The notes under the pieces are model-generated. The model had not been told where the DNA came from. It was given only the letters and a program-made list of their open reading frames with translations, and made no database searches. The position numbers and the translations under genes are program-made. 64,000 nt of DNA, from positions 62,001 through 126,000 of the forward strand of contig NZ_JAKWBN010000008.1 in the NCBI RefSeq assembly GCF_022511585.1, given 5' to 3'. Below are positions 38,519 through 48,225 of this stretch, piece after piece. Positions within the stretch are counted from its first letter, which is position 1. Every line of letters starts with the position of its first letter. The stretch comes from Shimazuella soli (GTDB lineage: Bacteria > Bacillota > Bacilli > Thermoactinomycetales > Thermoactinomycetaceae).

Positions 38519-38788
38519 ATGACCATTTCTCTTGAGAAAAAACGTGAAATTATTAATGAGTATAAAACGCATGAGAGTGATACTGGATCTCCTGAAGTTC
38601 AAGTAGCGATTTTAACTCATCGAATCAACGAGTTGAATTCTCACTTGCGGGATCACAAAAAAGACCACCACTCACGTCGTGGTTTGCTCAAGATGGTTGG
38701 ACAACGCCGTAACTTGCTTACTTATTTAAAAGATAAGGATGTTACTCGTTACCGTGAGCTAATTCAAAAACTTGGATTACGTAGATAA
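38519..38788 (+). CDS. rpsO: 30S ribosomal protein S15
   Basis: 89 residues, full length: [49 protein letters not shown]. Primary 16S rRNA-binding protein. ATG after TGGAGGTG. Followed by a strong terminator and pnp. Confidence 0.97.
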   Translation: MTISLEKKREIINEYKTHESDTGSPEVQVAILTHRINELNSHLRDHKKDHHSRRGLLKMVGQRRNLLTYLKDKDVTRYRELIQKLGLRR

Positions 38789-38790
38789 AG

Positions 38791-38814
38791 CGGGGTATTA
38801 CACCCCGTTTTTTT
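38791..38814 (+). terminator. Terminator after rpsO
   Basis: CGGGGT and ACCCCG pair around ATTAC with seven T following. Confidence 0.88.
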
Positions 38815-38898
38815 ATACCTTTTGAAATTTGGTAAAGCAGGAAATACTAATAAAAACGAGAATAGGAAATTGTTAAACGTCTGAAAGGAGGCAATGAA

Positions 38899-41022
38899 GT
38901 GGAGTCTCAACTGTTTGAAACAGAGCTTGGAGGACGAAAACTTTCATTTGAAATTGGCAAATATGCAGCTTTAGCAAATGCATCAATCATGGTGAGATAT
39001 GGAGATTCTGCAGTTCTAGCAACAGTAGTTGCTTCAAAAGAGCCTAAAGAACTGGATTTTTTTCCACTTACTGTCAATTATGAAGAGCGATTGTACGCAG
39101 TAGGAAAAATACCTGGCGGTTTTATAAAAAGAGAAGGTCGTCCAAGCGAGAAAGCTATTTTAGCTAGCCGATTAATTGATAGACCAATTCGACCACTATT
39201 TCCTGACGGATTTCGCCATGAAGTTCAAGTGGTGACGACGGTTATGTCTGTGGATCAAGACTGTTCTACGGAAATCGCTGCGATGATAGGTGCGTCTCTT
39301 GCCCTTTCTATTTCATCCATTCCTTTTGCTGGTCCAATTGCTGGTGTAATTGTAGGGCGTGTCGATGGTAAACTTATTATCAATCCAACAGTTTCCCAAA
39401 TGGAAAAGTCAGATTTGCACTTAGTCGTTGCTGGCACAAAAGATGGAATTAATATGGTGGAAGCTGGTTCAAAGGAAATTCCTGAATCTATTGTCCTAGA
39501 AGCCATTTTATTGGGGCACGAAGAAATTAAAAAGATAGTAGCGATTCAAGAAGAGATAGTTGCTAAATGTGGAGAAGAAAAAATGGTTCCTGAGCTCGCA
39601 ACTATCGATGAAGATGTACAAAACCGTGTACGAGACCTAGCTTTGCCGGAAATGGTTGCAGCGATTCAAGTGGTGGAAAAACAAGCTCGTCAAGAAGCAA
39701 TTGATAAAGTGAAGAAATCCGTTATCGAGACATTGCAAAACCAATATTCAGAAGAAGAGTATGCAGAAAAAGAAAAAGATATCCATAAGACACTTGATTT
39801 AATTGTAAAAGAAGAAGTACGCCGTTTGATATTAGAAGAAGGCAAACGACCAGATGGACGTACTACAGATGAAATTCGTCCACTATCTAGTGAAATAAAT
39901 ATCTTGCCACGTACTCATGGATCAGGTCTATTTCGTAGAGGACAAACACAGGTATTGAGTGTCTGTACATTAGGGGCATTAGGTGATGTACAAATATTAG
40001 ATGGATTGGATTTAGAAGAATCGAAACGTTTTATGCATCATTATAACTTTCCGCCTTTTAGTGTTGGAGAAGCAAGACCAATGCGTTCTCCTGGCCGGAG
40101 GGAAATTGGACATGGCGCCTTAGGTGAACGTGCGTTGGAACAAGTAATTCCAAGTGAAGATGAATTCCCTTATACGATTCGATTGGTCTCGGAAGTATTG
40201 GAGTCTAATGGTTCTACTTCTCAGGCGAGTATTTGTGCTTCAACTCTCGCACTCATGCACGCTGGTGTACCTATTAAAGCACCGGTAGCGGGTATTGCAA
40301 TGGGTCTAGTGAAAGAAGGAGATTTAGTCAGTGTCTTAACGGACATTCAAGGAATGGAAGATCATTTAGGCGATATGGATTTTAAAGTGGCTGGGACACG
40401 CAGAGGTGTAACTGCACTTCAGATGGATATTAAGATTGCTGGAATTGATCGCCCAATATTAGAAAAAGCACTTCAACAGGCAAGTAAAGCAAGGCTTACC
40501 CTTTTAGATAATATGGAAGCTACCATTAAAGAGCCTAGTAAGCAGCTATCGGAATTTGCACCTAAAATTGTGACTATGCGCATTCATCCAGATAAAATCC
40601 GAGATGTGATTGGACCAAGCGGCCGTGTGATCAACAAAATCATCGAGGAAACAGCTGTAAAAATCGATATCGAGCAAGATGGTCGTATATACATTGCTTC
40701 CTCAGATAGCGAACAAAACGAAAAAGCAAAGAAAATTATCGAAGATCTTGTTCGGGAAGTGGAAGTAGGGCAAACGTATCTCGGTACGGTGAAGCGTGTA
40801 GAGAAGTTTGGTGCATTTGTGGAACTTTTCCCAGGCAAGGAAGGTTTGGTACATATTTCCCAACTCGCCCTTGAACGTGTTGCAAAAGTGCAAGATGTGG
40901 TTTCGATAGGGGACCAAATCATGGTAAAAGTTACAGAGATAGATGACCAAGGTCGTGTGAATCTCTCCCGTAAAGTATTGCTAAGAGAAGAAGAAGCGAG
41001 AAAAAAAGAAGCATCGAAATAA
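38899..41022 (+). CDS. pnp: Polynucleotide phosphorylase
   Basis: 707 residues; phosphorolytic 3'-5' exoribonuclease. Two RNase PH domains ([74 protein letters not shown]), then KH ([15 protein letters not shown]) and S1 ([20 protein letters not shown]). GTG start seven bases after AAAGGAGG; an ATG inside the site is out of frame. Confidence 0.96.
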   Translation: MESQLFETELGGRKLSFEIGKYAALANASIMVRYGDSAVLATVVASKEPKELDFFPLTVNYEERLYAVGKIPGGFIKREGRPSEKAILASRLIDRPIRPLFPDGFRHEVQVVTTVMSVDQDCSTEIAAMIGASLALSISSIPFAGPIAGVIVGRVDGKLIINPTVSQMEKSDLHLVVAGTKDGINMVEAGSKEIPESIVLEAILLGHEEIKKIVAIQEEIVAKCGEEKMVPELATIDEDVQNRVRDLALPEMVAAIQVVEKQARQEAIDKVKKSVIETLQNQYSEEEYAEKEKDIHKTLDLIVKEEVRRLILEEGKRPDGRTTDEIRPLSSEINILPRTHGSGLFRRGQTQVLSVCTLGALGDVQILDGLDLEESKRFMHHYNFPPFSVGEARPMRSPGRREIGHGALGERALEQVIPSEDEFPYTIRLVSEVLESNGSTSQASICASTLALMHAGVPIKAPVAGIAMGLVKEGDLVSVLTDIQGMEDHLGDMDFKVAGTRRGVTALQMDIKIAGIDRPILEKALQQASKARLTLLDNMEATIKEPSKQLSEFAPKIVTMRIHPDKIRDVIGPSGRVINKIIEETAVKIDIEQDGRIYIASSDSEQNEKAKKIIEDLVREVEVGQTYLGTVKRVEKFGAFVELFPGKEGLVHISQLALERVAKVQDVVSIGDQIMVKVTEIDDQGRVNLSRKVLLREEEARKKEASK

Positions 41023-41027
41023 TGAAT

Positions 41028-41066
41028 AGAGTCAGATATGCCAAAATGGTAAATCTGTCTCTTTTT
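41028..41066 (+). terminator. Terminator after pnp
   Basis: AGAGTCAGAT and ATCTGTCTCT pair with one mismatch around a 15-base loop, followed by TTTTTATTTT. Confidence 0.65.
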
Positions 41067-41133
41067 ATTTTAGATATAAACATTTATTTGTATCTCTTCT
41101 CATATGGTAAATCAAGAGAGGAGATGCCAAGCC

Positions 41134-42096
41134 TTGAAAAAGAACTATTATATTATTGGAGTTTTGACGTTGATGGTCGTTACGATCATCTGCTATCATT
41201 CTCCTGTATTTATATATATATCCGCAATCCGTAACCAAACCGCAATTCCAACATTTTTATCAGATGATACGGGGTTAGAAGCAAAGATCGATCAGGAAGC
41301 CTCCAAACACGAAAAAGCTCCCATTAATGCGCGAAATGACCGTGTATGGAAATTAGTTCCTGGTTTGGATGGTTTCATAGTAGACAAAGAAAAAACATAT
41401 GAAAAGACAAAGCAACTGCATAGTAAAGATATTCAATGGGTTTACAAAGCTGTGAAACCAGCTGTTGATTTGAAAGACTTAGGGACAGGACCAATTTTTA
41501 AAGGCAATGAACAGCAGCAAGCCGTAGCATTAATGGTCAATGTGGCTTGGGGAACTGAATATTTGCCAAAGATGCTCCAAATTTTTCAACAAGAGAAGAT
41601 AAAAGTTACATTTTTTTTGGACGGTACATGGTTAAACAGTCATCGTAAAGAAGGTTTAGCGCTGGAAAAAGCAGGACATGAGATTGGCAATCATGGGTAC
41701 ACTCACCAAATGATGAGCCAAGTACCCATTGATAGAATGAATAGGGAAATTGGCCGTACGGAAGAAGTGATCAAACAAGTTTTTCATCATCCTAGTAAAT
41801 GGTTTGCACCTCCGAGCGGTGATTTTAACAACAAGGTTGTGCAAGTAGCTAGTGATTATCATCTGGGAACGGTTTTATGGACATTAGATACGATTGATTG
41901 GCGAAAAACTACTTCTGCCACTTCTATGGTGCAAAAGATAGGTTCTAAAGTTGAGCCTGGTAATTTAATTTTGATGCATCCAACAGATCGAACCGTACAG
42001 GCATTGCCTGGAATGATTCGTGCTATTAAACAAAAAAAGTTAGCTCTAGCAACTGTTTCAGAAGTTCTTTCCACAAAACGATTGAATATCCGTTGA
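41134..42096 (+). CDS. ylxY: Polysaccharide deacetylase-like protein YlxY
   Basis: 320 residues. One N-terminal membrane anchor (YYIIGVLTLMVVTIICYHS), a linker domain, then a NodB-type domain (about residues 135-310): VALMVNVAWG, VTFFLDGTWLN, GHEIGNHGYTHQMM (metal His pair), FAPPSGDFN. The first motif, FDISWG in the relative PdaB, reads VNVAWG, so the catalytic Asp is Asn and activity is doubtful. GAGAGGAG before the TTG at 41134 decides the start. It holds the usual position after pnp. Confidence 0.82.
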   Translation: MKKNYYIIGVLTLMVVTIICYHSPVFIYISAIRNQTAIPTFLSDDTGLEAKIDQEASKHEKAPINARNDRVWKLVPGLDGFIVDKEKTYEKTKQLHSKDIQWVYKAVKPAVDLKDLGTGPIFKGNEQQQAVALMVNVAWGTEYLPKMLQIFQQEKIKVTFFLDGTWLNSHRKEGLALEKAGHEIGNHGYTHQMMSQVPIDRMNREIGRTEEVIKQVFHHPSKWFAPPSGDFNNKVVQVASDYHLGTVLWTLDTIDWRKTTSATSMVQKIGSKVEPGNLILMHPTDRTVQALPGMIRAIKQKKLALATVSEVLSTKRLNIR

Positions 42097-42174
42097 GCGA
42101 TTTCTTGGAATCTGATATAGTGGAAATACTGCTTGAATTTGGAATTGCCAGTAGCATGCTAGGGGGTTTTTTAC

Positions 42175-43407
42175 ATCATTACCAAAACGTTAACAAATGG
42201 AATACGCATTGTAGCAGAGCAGATTCCTCATGTTCGTTCCATCGCTTTGGGAATCTGGATTGGTGCAGGTTCGGAAAGAGAGTCAAGTTCTATAAATGGT
42301 ATATCTCACTTTATGGAACACATGCTCTTTAAAGGCACCACAACTCGAACAGCTAAACAAATCGCAGAAGGTTTTGATCAATTTGGCGGTCAAGTCAATG
42401 CGTTTACATCAAAAGAAGTGACATGCTACTATGCAAAAGTGTTAGATCAACATTTTGAAATGTCTTTGGACCTTTTAGCGGATATGTTTTTTCATTCGAC
42501 CTTTGATGAACAAGAAATGGAAAAAGAGAAGAAAGTTGTACTGGAAGAAATAGCGATGGTGGAAGATACACCAGATGATTTGATCCATGACTTGCTATCG
42601 GAAATTTCTTTTTCTACTCATCCTCTGGGTAATCCTGTTATTGGCACGAAGGAAAATGTATCTTCCTTTACCCGAGATCAGCTGATTGCTTATCGAGAAC
42701 AGTATTATAATCCACATAATGTGGTCATCGCTCTTGCAGGGAATCTGCCCGATGATTTTATTTTGCAAGTGGAGAAGTATTTTTCCCATCACCGTGGAGA
42801 GAGTGTAGCATCGGATAGCTCCTTTCCCGCCTTTACCCCCCAAGTAATAGCGAAACAAAAAACGACAGAACAATCGCATCTTTGTATTGGATTCCAAGGG
42901 CTTTCAGTGAAAGATGCTCAAATATATCCTCTTATTCTATTAAACAATATCCTTGGTGGAAATATGAGTTCTCGTCTTTTTCAAGAAGTACGAGAAGCTA
43001 GAGGGCTTGCATATTCTGTCTATTCGTATCACTCTTCTCACCGTCATAATGGATTGTTCGCGATTTATGCAGGTACGAAGCATGGGCAGGAACAAGAGGT
43101 TTGTAATGTGATTGCAGATGTACTTCATCAGGTAACTGTTCAGGGAGTTTTGGAGGAAGAGTTAAGAAAAGCACAAGAACAGTTAAAAGGCAGTATGATG
43201 CTTGGATTAGAGAGTACCAATAATCGAATGAGTCGTTTAGGACGAAATGAGTTGTTGTTGGAAAAGCATCTTACTTTAGATGAAATCATTGCTCAAGTGG
43301 AGCAAGTGACTCTAGATAGTGTAAATAAATTAGCCAATAAAATTTTTCATTCGGAGAAGTCATTAGCTATCATTTCGCCTGATGGAAAATTGCCTATTAT
43401 TTCATAA
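42175..43407 (+). CDS. mlpA: M16 zinc peptidase MlpA (YmxG), apparent non-standard start codon
   Basis: M16-family peptidase with the inverted zinc motif HFMEH (about His45, Glu48, His49), KEVTCYYAKVL, and GLAYSVYSYHS. Standard start codons allow only 42247, which would remove the conserved first strand. Upstream the frame continues as ITKTLTNGIRIVAEQIPHVR, matching the family N-terminus, back to a TAG at 42160. Only ATC (42175) or ATT (42178) lies at the right distance (8 or 11 bases) from a strong AGGGGG. So translation probably begins at ATC or ATT, unless the base call is wrong. Confidence 0.85.
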   Translation: MITKTLTNGIRIVAEQIPHVRSIALGIWIGAGSERESSSINGISHFMEHMLFKGTTTRTAKQIAEGFDQFGGQVNAFTSKEVTCYYAKVLDQHFEMSLDLLADMFFHSTFDEQEMEKEKKVVLEEIAMVEDTPDDLIHDLLSEISFSTHPLGNPVIGTKENVSSFTRDQLIAYREQYYNPHNVVIALAGNLPDDFILQVEKYFSHHRGESVASDSSFPAFTPQVIAKQKTTEQSHLCIGFQGLSVKDAQIYPLILLNNILGGNMSSRLFQEVREARGLAYSVYSYHSSHRHNGLFAIYAGTKHGQEQEVCNVIADVLHQVTVQGVLEEELRKAQEQLKGSMMLGLESTNNRMSRLGRNELLLEKHLTLDEIIAQVEQVTLDSVNKLANKIFHSEKSLAIISPDGKLPIIS

Positions 43408-43431
43408 ATTTTTTTAAGGAGTAATTTTGAT

Positions 43432-43875
43432 ATGTTAACAGTTCAGTTATGTCGTGTTCGAGGAAATGAGGATTTAGCACTACCCGCGAAAATGTCTACT
43501 GGTGCTAGCGGATTTGATCTATGTGCTGCTGTGACAGAAGAATTAGTTTTGCAACCTGGAGAGTGGAAATTAGTTCCTACTGGCATTTCTATTGCAATGC
43601 CAGAACACTTAGAGGCACAAGTTCGTCCAAGAAGTGGCCTTGCTTTTAAACATGGTATTACTATGTTAAATTCACCAGGAACAATCGATGCAGATTACCG
43701 TGGAGAAATCAAAGTAATCATGGTTAACTTTGGTGACCACCCCTTTCGCGTAAATCGGGGAGACCGTATTGCACAACTTGTTTTTCAAGAGGTAGCAAAA
43801 GTTCAGTTAGAACAAGTAGATGAATTGGTTAGTTCTGCTCGTGGAGCAGGTGGATTTGGACATACTGGCGTATAA
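43432..43875 (+). CDS. dut: dUTP diphosphatase
   Basis: 147 residues, trimeric type. Motifs: [54 protein letters not shown], and C-terminal [12 protein letters not shown]. Hydrolyses dUTP to dUMP. ATG after AAGGAG, 24 bases after mlpA, so probably cotranscribed. Confidence 0.96.
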   Translation: MLTVQLCRVRGNEDLALPAKMSTGASGFDLCAAVTEELVLQPGEWKLVPTGISIAMPEHLEAQVRPRSGLAFKHGITMLNSPGTIDADYRGEIKVIMVNFGDHPFRVNRGDRIAQLVFQEVAKVQLEQVDELVSSARGAGGFGHTGV

Positions 43876-43965
43876 GTATAGAGAAGATAAATATGGGTCA
43901 AAGGTTAGAGAAGAAGTGTATAGCTACCAATTTACCATTCTATGCTAGGGCAGGGGGATCTTTCC

Positions 43966-44154
43966 ATGGAAGATGCACGTCCATTGAAGCGTTTAGAAGA
44001 AGAGTTGGAGCGAGTACGCAAAAAGTTACATCAATCTGTTAGAGGAGAACCAAGTAGATTGTTGGATCCTACCGTTTTACCCATTAGTCATGAACTAGAT
44101 TTACTCATCGTTCAGTATCAAAATTTGAAAGCACGTTATATGGCACCTCTTTAG
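43966..44154 (+). CDS. Spo0E-like aspartyl-phosphate phosphatase
   Basis: 62 residues: two helices joined by a loop, with the family motif SHELDLLIVQYQ (usual SxxLD-type core). Such proteins dephosphorylate Spo0A~P and delay sporulation. CAGGGGGATC before the ATG at 43966 decides the start over the in-frame 43942. The stop codon lies in the terminator stem. It precedes a two-component system but has its own terminator. Confidence 0.75.
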   Translation: MEDARPLKRLEEELERVRKKLHQSVRGEPSRLLDPTVLPISHELDLLIVQYQNLKARYMAPL

Positions 44155-44165
44155 GTGCTGTTTTT
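44143..44165 (+). terminator. Terminator of the Spo0E-like gene
   Basis: GCACCT and AGGTGC pair around CTTT, overlapping the stop codon, then TG and five T. Confidence 0.75.
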
Positions 44166-44228
44166 ATTTTTGTCTTTCTTCCATATGGGTAAAATAAATT
44201 TATAAGGATTGCACAAGGTGATAATAAT

Positions 44229-44906
44229 ATGAAACCAATCTTAATCGTTGATGACGATTCGCATATTCGTGAGTTGGTGAAGTTTCATTTACATACAGAA
44301 GGATATATTGTTTGGGAAGCCGCCAATGGTAGAGAAGCATTAGCAATTTTAAAACGAGAAAAAATAAATCTAGCGATCATTGATATTATGATGCCAGAAG
44401 TGGATGGTTATGAGCTTTGCAAAGAAGTACGAAAAACTTATGACATTCCTATTATTATGTTGACGGCAAAAGATCAATTACTAGATAAGGAGAGAGGATT
44501 TGTAATGGGAACGGATGATTATGTCGTCAAGCCATTTGAACCAAAGGAAATTTTGTTTCGTGTAAAAGCCCTGCTACGTCGATATCAGATACTAAATGCA
44601 GATTCTATTGTTATCGGACAGATTACCATTGATCGAAAAAGTTATGAAGTGAGGTACCAAGGGAAAACGATATTATTGCCCTACAAAGAATTTGAAGTAT
44701 TGTCTCAACTAGCTAGCCATCCAAATCGTGTTTTTACGAGATCTGAACTCATTCAATTGATCTGGGGAGAAGAATTTCTTGGAGATGAACGAACAATAGA
44801 TGTTCATATTAAGCGGCTGAGAGAGCGCTTTTCAAACAAGACGCATGATTTTGCAATAAAAACGGTTCGAGGAGTAGGTTATAAATTGGAGGTACTTGCA
44901 GATTGA
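44229..44906 (+). CDS. hssR: OmpR-family response regulator, HssR-like
   Basis: 225 residues. Receiver domain with DDD near the N-terminus, phospho-acceptor Asp in IIDIMMPEVDGY and Lys in DDYVVKPFEPKE; winged helix with FTRSELIQLIWG and GDERTIDVHIKRLRERF. The whole matches Staphylococcus HssR closely in pattern, and the order hssR-hssS-hrtB-hrtA reproduces the haem-stress locus apart from gene orientation. Stop overlaps the kinase start (TTGA). Confidence 0.8.
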   Translation: MKPILIVDDDSHIRELVKFHLHTEGYIVWEAANGREALAILKREKINLAIIDIMMPEVDGYELCKEVRKTYDIPIIMLTAKDQLLDKERGFVMGTDDYVVKPFEPKEILFRVKALLRRYQILNADSIVIGQITIDRKSYEVRYQGKTILLPYKEFEVLSQLASHPNRVFTRSELIQLIWGEEFLGDERTIDVHIKRLRERFSNKTHDFAIKTVRGVGYKLEVLAD

Positions 44907-46282
44907 AAAGTTTGTATATGCGTTTTGCTTTAACAACTATTTGTATCATGATAGTAAGCGGGTGTATCGCTTTTTTTTTGAGTAATTGGTATTACCAAGT
45001 AAAACTAAAACCTTATAATGATCAAAAAATAGCTGCTATAACAAAAAACGTAAAAAATTTTTTTCAGCAACACCCCAGATTAGACCTTTCCATTTATTTG
45101 CGGCATGTTGCTGCTTTAGGATTTCAACTGGCACTTTTTCAAGAAGGAAAAAAGCCTATTTTTTATGGTAAACCTTTTGATGATACAGCTCTTTCTCCTT
45201 CTATTGTAAAGAATGTACTGTCTGGAAAAACGTATCATGGGGTGGTTACTTTTCCAAAAGGAGTATTTATCACCGGATTTTTTGATGATGCTTTAGCAAA
45301 TACAATCGGTGTTCCTTTAGAAAATAGACAAAGGCGTGCTGCACTTTTTCTTCGCCCGGATATAGGTACTCAGTTTGGAGAGATGCGTATTTTCTTTTCT
45401 GTTTTACTCTTATTGACAATTGGACTGAGTATTTTATTTGTTTTTATTGGTACGTATTATATTGTTCGACCAATTCGTCTTTTGACGAAAGCTACGCAAA
45501 AAATAGCAGAGGGAGATTACCATGTTACCCTTCCTGTACAACGCACGGATGAATTAGGAGTATTGTCAAAAAATTTCTCTAAAATGACAGCTAGTATTGA
45601 GCAATTGGAAGAAATGAGGCAACAATTTGTTTCCAATGTATCCCATGAAATTCAGTCTCCACTCACTTCTATCCGAGGATTTGCCAAGACCCTCCAATCA
45701 AATGAGCTCTCTGATGAAATGAGAAAACAGTATTTATTGATCATCGAGCAAGAAAGTGAAAGATTATCGCTATTAAGCAAACAATTGTTATTGCTTGCTT
45801 CATTGGAAAAAGAAGAAAATCTGTTACAATACAGTTCATTTGATTTGGCAGAGCAGATGAAGCAAGTGGTGAAGTTGTTGGAGTGGCAATGGCGGTCTAA
45901 AGGACTGACAATAGAGTTGAAATTACCAAGTACGAGCATAACAGCAGATGCTAAATTGCTATTTCAAGTATGGGTGAACTTACTTACTAATAGTGTGAAA
46001 TTTACAGAAGCAGGCGGAACGATTCGATTGGGAATCATTTCAACTTCTGAGTCCATTCAAGTTGAGATGGAAGATACAGGAATTGGTATGAAAAAGGAGG
46101 AACTAACTCGGATATTTGACCGTTTTTACAAAGTAGATAAATCGAGAAATAAAAAAGAGGAAGGAAGCGGTTTGGGGTTAGCAATTGTCCAAAAAATTGT
46201 TCACTTACATAGAGGTACTATCCAAGTAACAAGTAAACTCAAGGAAGGAACTCGTTTTCAAATGAATCTACCTCGTTTGTAA
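44903..46282 (+). CDS. hssS: Sensor histidine kinase, HssS-like
   Basis: 459 residues, nearly the length of HssS. Two membrane helices (about 8-30 and 163-190) enclose an extracytoplasmic sensor, followed by HAMP (YIVRPIRLLTKATQKIAEGDY), HisKA with His in VSNVSHEIQSPLTSIRGF, and an ATPase domain (FQVWVNLLTNSVKFTEAGG, DTGIGMKKEEL, GSGLGLAIV). TTG start overlapping hssR. Probable signal: haem-related membrane stress, inferred from context. Confidence 0.8.
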   Translation: MKSLYMRFALTTICIMIVSGCIAFFLSNWYYQVKLKPYNDQKIAAITKNVKNFFQQHPRLDLSIYLRHVAALGFQLALFQEGKKPIFYGKPFDDTALSPSIVKNVLSGKTYHGVVTFPKGVFITGFFDDALANTIGVPLENRQRRAALFLRPDIGTQFGEMRIFFSVLLLLTIGLSILFVFIGTYYIVRPIRLLTKATQKIAEGDYHVTLPVQRTDELGVLSKNFSKMTASIEQLEEMRQQFVSNVSHEIQSPLTSIRGFAKTLQSNELSDEMRKQYLLIIEQESERLSLLSKQLLLLASLEKEENLLQYSSFDLAEQMKQVVKLLEWQWRSKGLTIELKLPSTSITADAKLLFQVWVNLLTNSVKFTEAGGTIRLGIISTSESIQVEMEDTGIGMKKEELTRIFDRFYKVDKSRNKKEEGSGLGLAIVQKIVHLHRGTIQVTSKLKEGTRFQMNLPRL

Positions 46283-46289
46283 TCTTCTC

Positions 46290-46321
46290 TTCATCTCCTG
46301 TTCATTTGCACTTCTTATAAT
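46290..46321 (+). promoter_or_regulatory. Likely HssR-controlled promoter of hrtBA
   Basis: TTCAT occurs at 46290-46294 and 46301-46305, a direct repeat with an 11-base period, as expected for an OmpR-type dimer. It covers the -35 position of a TATAAT at 46316-46321. It is only 8 bases after the kinase stop codon. Confidence 0.55.
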
Positions 46322-46347
46322 CAAGCAAGAAAGAGAGGTGCAAAAAC

Positions 46348-47424
46348 ATGTTTTTAGCTATTCGAGAAATATGGTATTCCAAGTTACGATATTTTTTAAT
46401 TGGATTGATTATGGTGTTGATTACATGGCTGGTATTTATGGTAGCTGGCTTAGCAAATGGACTTTCCGCCGACAATGCTTCTGCTATTGATCGCATGAAT
46501 GCAGATTATTTTGTCATGCAAAAAGATGCAGAAGGTAAATTAAATCGCTCACAGATAAGTAAAATTCAGTGGAAAGGAGTTAGTCAGCAAACAAAAGACA
46601 AGAATGCAACGCCTATTGGTATGAAAATGACGAGTGTTTTGAAATTGGGTACAACAAAGAAGATGGATATCACTGCTTTTGCAGTTGATATCAACGGATT
46701 CATTGCACCAAAAGTAATAGTGGGAAGTTCTATTAAATTTTTGGCCAAAGGAGAAATTGTAATCGATCAATCACTCGAGCAAGAAGGCATCCGTATAGGG
46801 GATTGGATGGTAGATTCTAATTCGGAGAAGAAGTGGAAAGTAGTTGGCTATACTACAAATAATTCCTATAGTCATTCTCCTGTCATATATATGAATCAAG
46901 CTACTTGGATAGATTGGACCAAACAAGATAGCTACAATGCTGTCGTTCTACGAGGGATGGAAAGTCAAAAAATAAAGTTAAATAAGGAATTGGAACTCGT
47001 TTCGAAAAAAAGAGTTTTGCAGAGTACTCCTGGATACAAGGAAGAACAAGGCTCTTTAGAGATGATGATTGCTTTTCTCTTTATTATAGCTTCTTTTATA
47101 CAGGCCGTGTTTTTCTATGTTATTACCCTTCAAAAGTCTCATCAGTTTGGTGTTCTCAAAGCAATTGGTGCGACAACGAAATATTTGGTTCGAAGTGTAG
47201 TAGGTCAAATTATCGTCATAGCCAGTATTTCTGTTCTTGTAAGTATAGGATTTACTTATGCTACATCCTTGATTTTGCCAGATAGCGTTCCATTTATTCT
47301 AGAAAAGAGTACCTTTGCAGGGTTTTCGGTGTTGATGATCATGGTATCACTATTAGGTGCTTTGTTATCGATCTATCAAATAACCAAAGTGGAAGCAATT
47401 GATGCAATTGGGAGGGTGGAGTGA
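46348..47424 (+). CDS. hrtB: ABC transporter permease, HrtB-like (FtsX family)
   Basis: 358 residues. One N-terminal helix (FLIGLIMVLITWLVFMVAGLANGLS), a large extracellular domain (ADYFVMQKDAEGKL onward), and three C-terminal helices with LQKSHQFGVLKAIGATTKYLV, the FtsX-type coupling region. In the HrtBA system it exports haem or relieves haem toxicity. ATG after AGAGAGGTG. Confidence 0.8.
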   Translation: MFLAIREIWYSKLRYFLIGLIMVLITWLVFMVAGLANGLSADNASAIDRMNADYFVMQKDAEGKLNRSQISKIQWKGVSQQTKDKNATPIGMKMTSVLKLGTTKKMDITAFAVDINGFIAPKVIVGSSIKFLAKGEIVIDQSLEQEGIRIGDWMVDSNSEKKWKVVGYTTNNSYSHSPVIYMNQATWIDWTKQDSYNAVVLRGMESQKIKLNKELELVSKKRVLQSTPGYKEEQGSLEMMIAFLFIIASFIQAVFFYVITLQKSHQFGVLKAIGATTKYLVRSVVGQIIVIASISVLVSIGFTYATSLILPDSVPFILEKSTFAGFSVLMIMVSLLGALLSIYQITKVEAIDAIGRVE

Positions 47425-48098
47425 TGAAGAGTATGGTGACTTTTGAGCGGGTGAGCAAAGTTTATGGGGAAAAAACAAATCAGACAGCAGCTCTTAAAGA
47501 TGTTTCCTTTTCTGTAAATACAGGTGAATTTGTCGCTATCATCGGCCCTTCCGGTTCTGGAAAAAGTACATTTTTATCGATGGCGGGATTATTGCTGTCC
47601 CCTACTAGTGGTAATGTCTTTATTGAAAACGAAATTATTACTAACCTTAAAGAAAAAGATAGAGCGAATCTGAGACTCCAAAAGATCGGTTTCGTCTTTC
47701 AGGCTTCTAACCTGATTCCTTATCTCACTGTGATGGATCAATTGCTATTGATTGGCAAGCTATCTCGCAGCCGGAAAGACACAAAACAGAAAGCAGATCG
47801 ACTACTAGAAAAATTAGGTTTATCGCATCGTAAACATCATTTTCCATCCCAACTATCTGGTGGAGAAAAGCAACGTGTTGCAATTGCAAGAGCATGGATG
47901 AATGATCCGCAAATCATCTTAGCAGATGAACCTACTGCAAGTTTGGATTCCAAGCGAGGAAGAGAAGTCGTAGAAATGTTAGCTAGTGAAATCAAGAGAA
48001 AAGAAAAAGCAGGCATTATTGTCACACATGATGAGAGGGTGTTAGATTTATGTGATCGTGTGCTGATGATTAAAGATGGTGAATTGCAGATTGGTTGA
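47424..48098 (+). CDS. hrtA: ABC transporter ATPase, HrtA-like
   Basis: About 224 residues of the MacB/LolD type: IGPSGSGKSTFLS (Walker A), Q-loop FQASNLIPYLT, LSGGEKQRVAIARAW (signature), ILADEPTASLD (Walker B), IVTHDERVLD. Partner of the permease immediately upstream. Start ATG at 47424, overlapping the permease stop; an in-frame GTG at 47421 is an alternative. Confidence 0.85.
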   Translation: MKSMVTFERVSKVYGEKTNQTAALKDVSFSVNTGEFVAIIGPSGSGKSTFLSMAGLLLSPTSGNVFIENEIITNLKEKDRANLRLQKIGFVFQASNLIPYLTVMDQLLLIGKLSRSRKDTKQKADRLLEKLGLSHRKHHFPSQLSGGEKQRVAIARAWMNDPQIILADEPTASLDSKRGREVVEMLASEIKRKEKAGIIVTHDERVLDLCDRVLMIKDGELQIG

Positions 48099-48134
48099 GA
48101 ATAAGGTTGTTTCTTTTTCTAAAGTAACAAATTC

Positions 48135-48168
48135 AACATCCTAATTTCGTTAAGTTAGGATGTTTTTT
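48135..48168 (+). terminator. Terminator of the hss/hrt operon
   Basis: AACATCCTAA and TTAGGATGTT pair around a 10-base loop and run into TTTT. Confidence 0.85.
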
Positions 48169-48225
48169 AAATTTGGGTTTGAAATGAGGTAGAATGGTAC
48201 TCATGAACAGCTAAGGAGTGACAGC

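Noticed and set aside
41022-41234. 70-codon ORF overlapping the ylxY start
   Set aside because: It lies over the pnp terminator and the ylxY start in another frame.
42093-42332. Separate 79-codon plus-strand gene before mlpA
   Set aside because: It overlaps the conserved mlpA N-terminus in another frame and has no family-like sequence.
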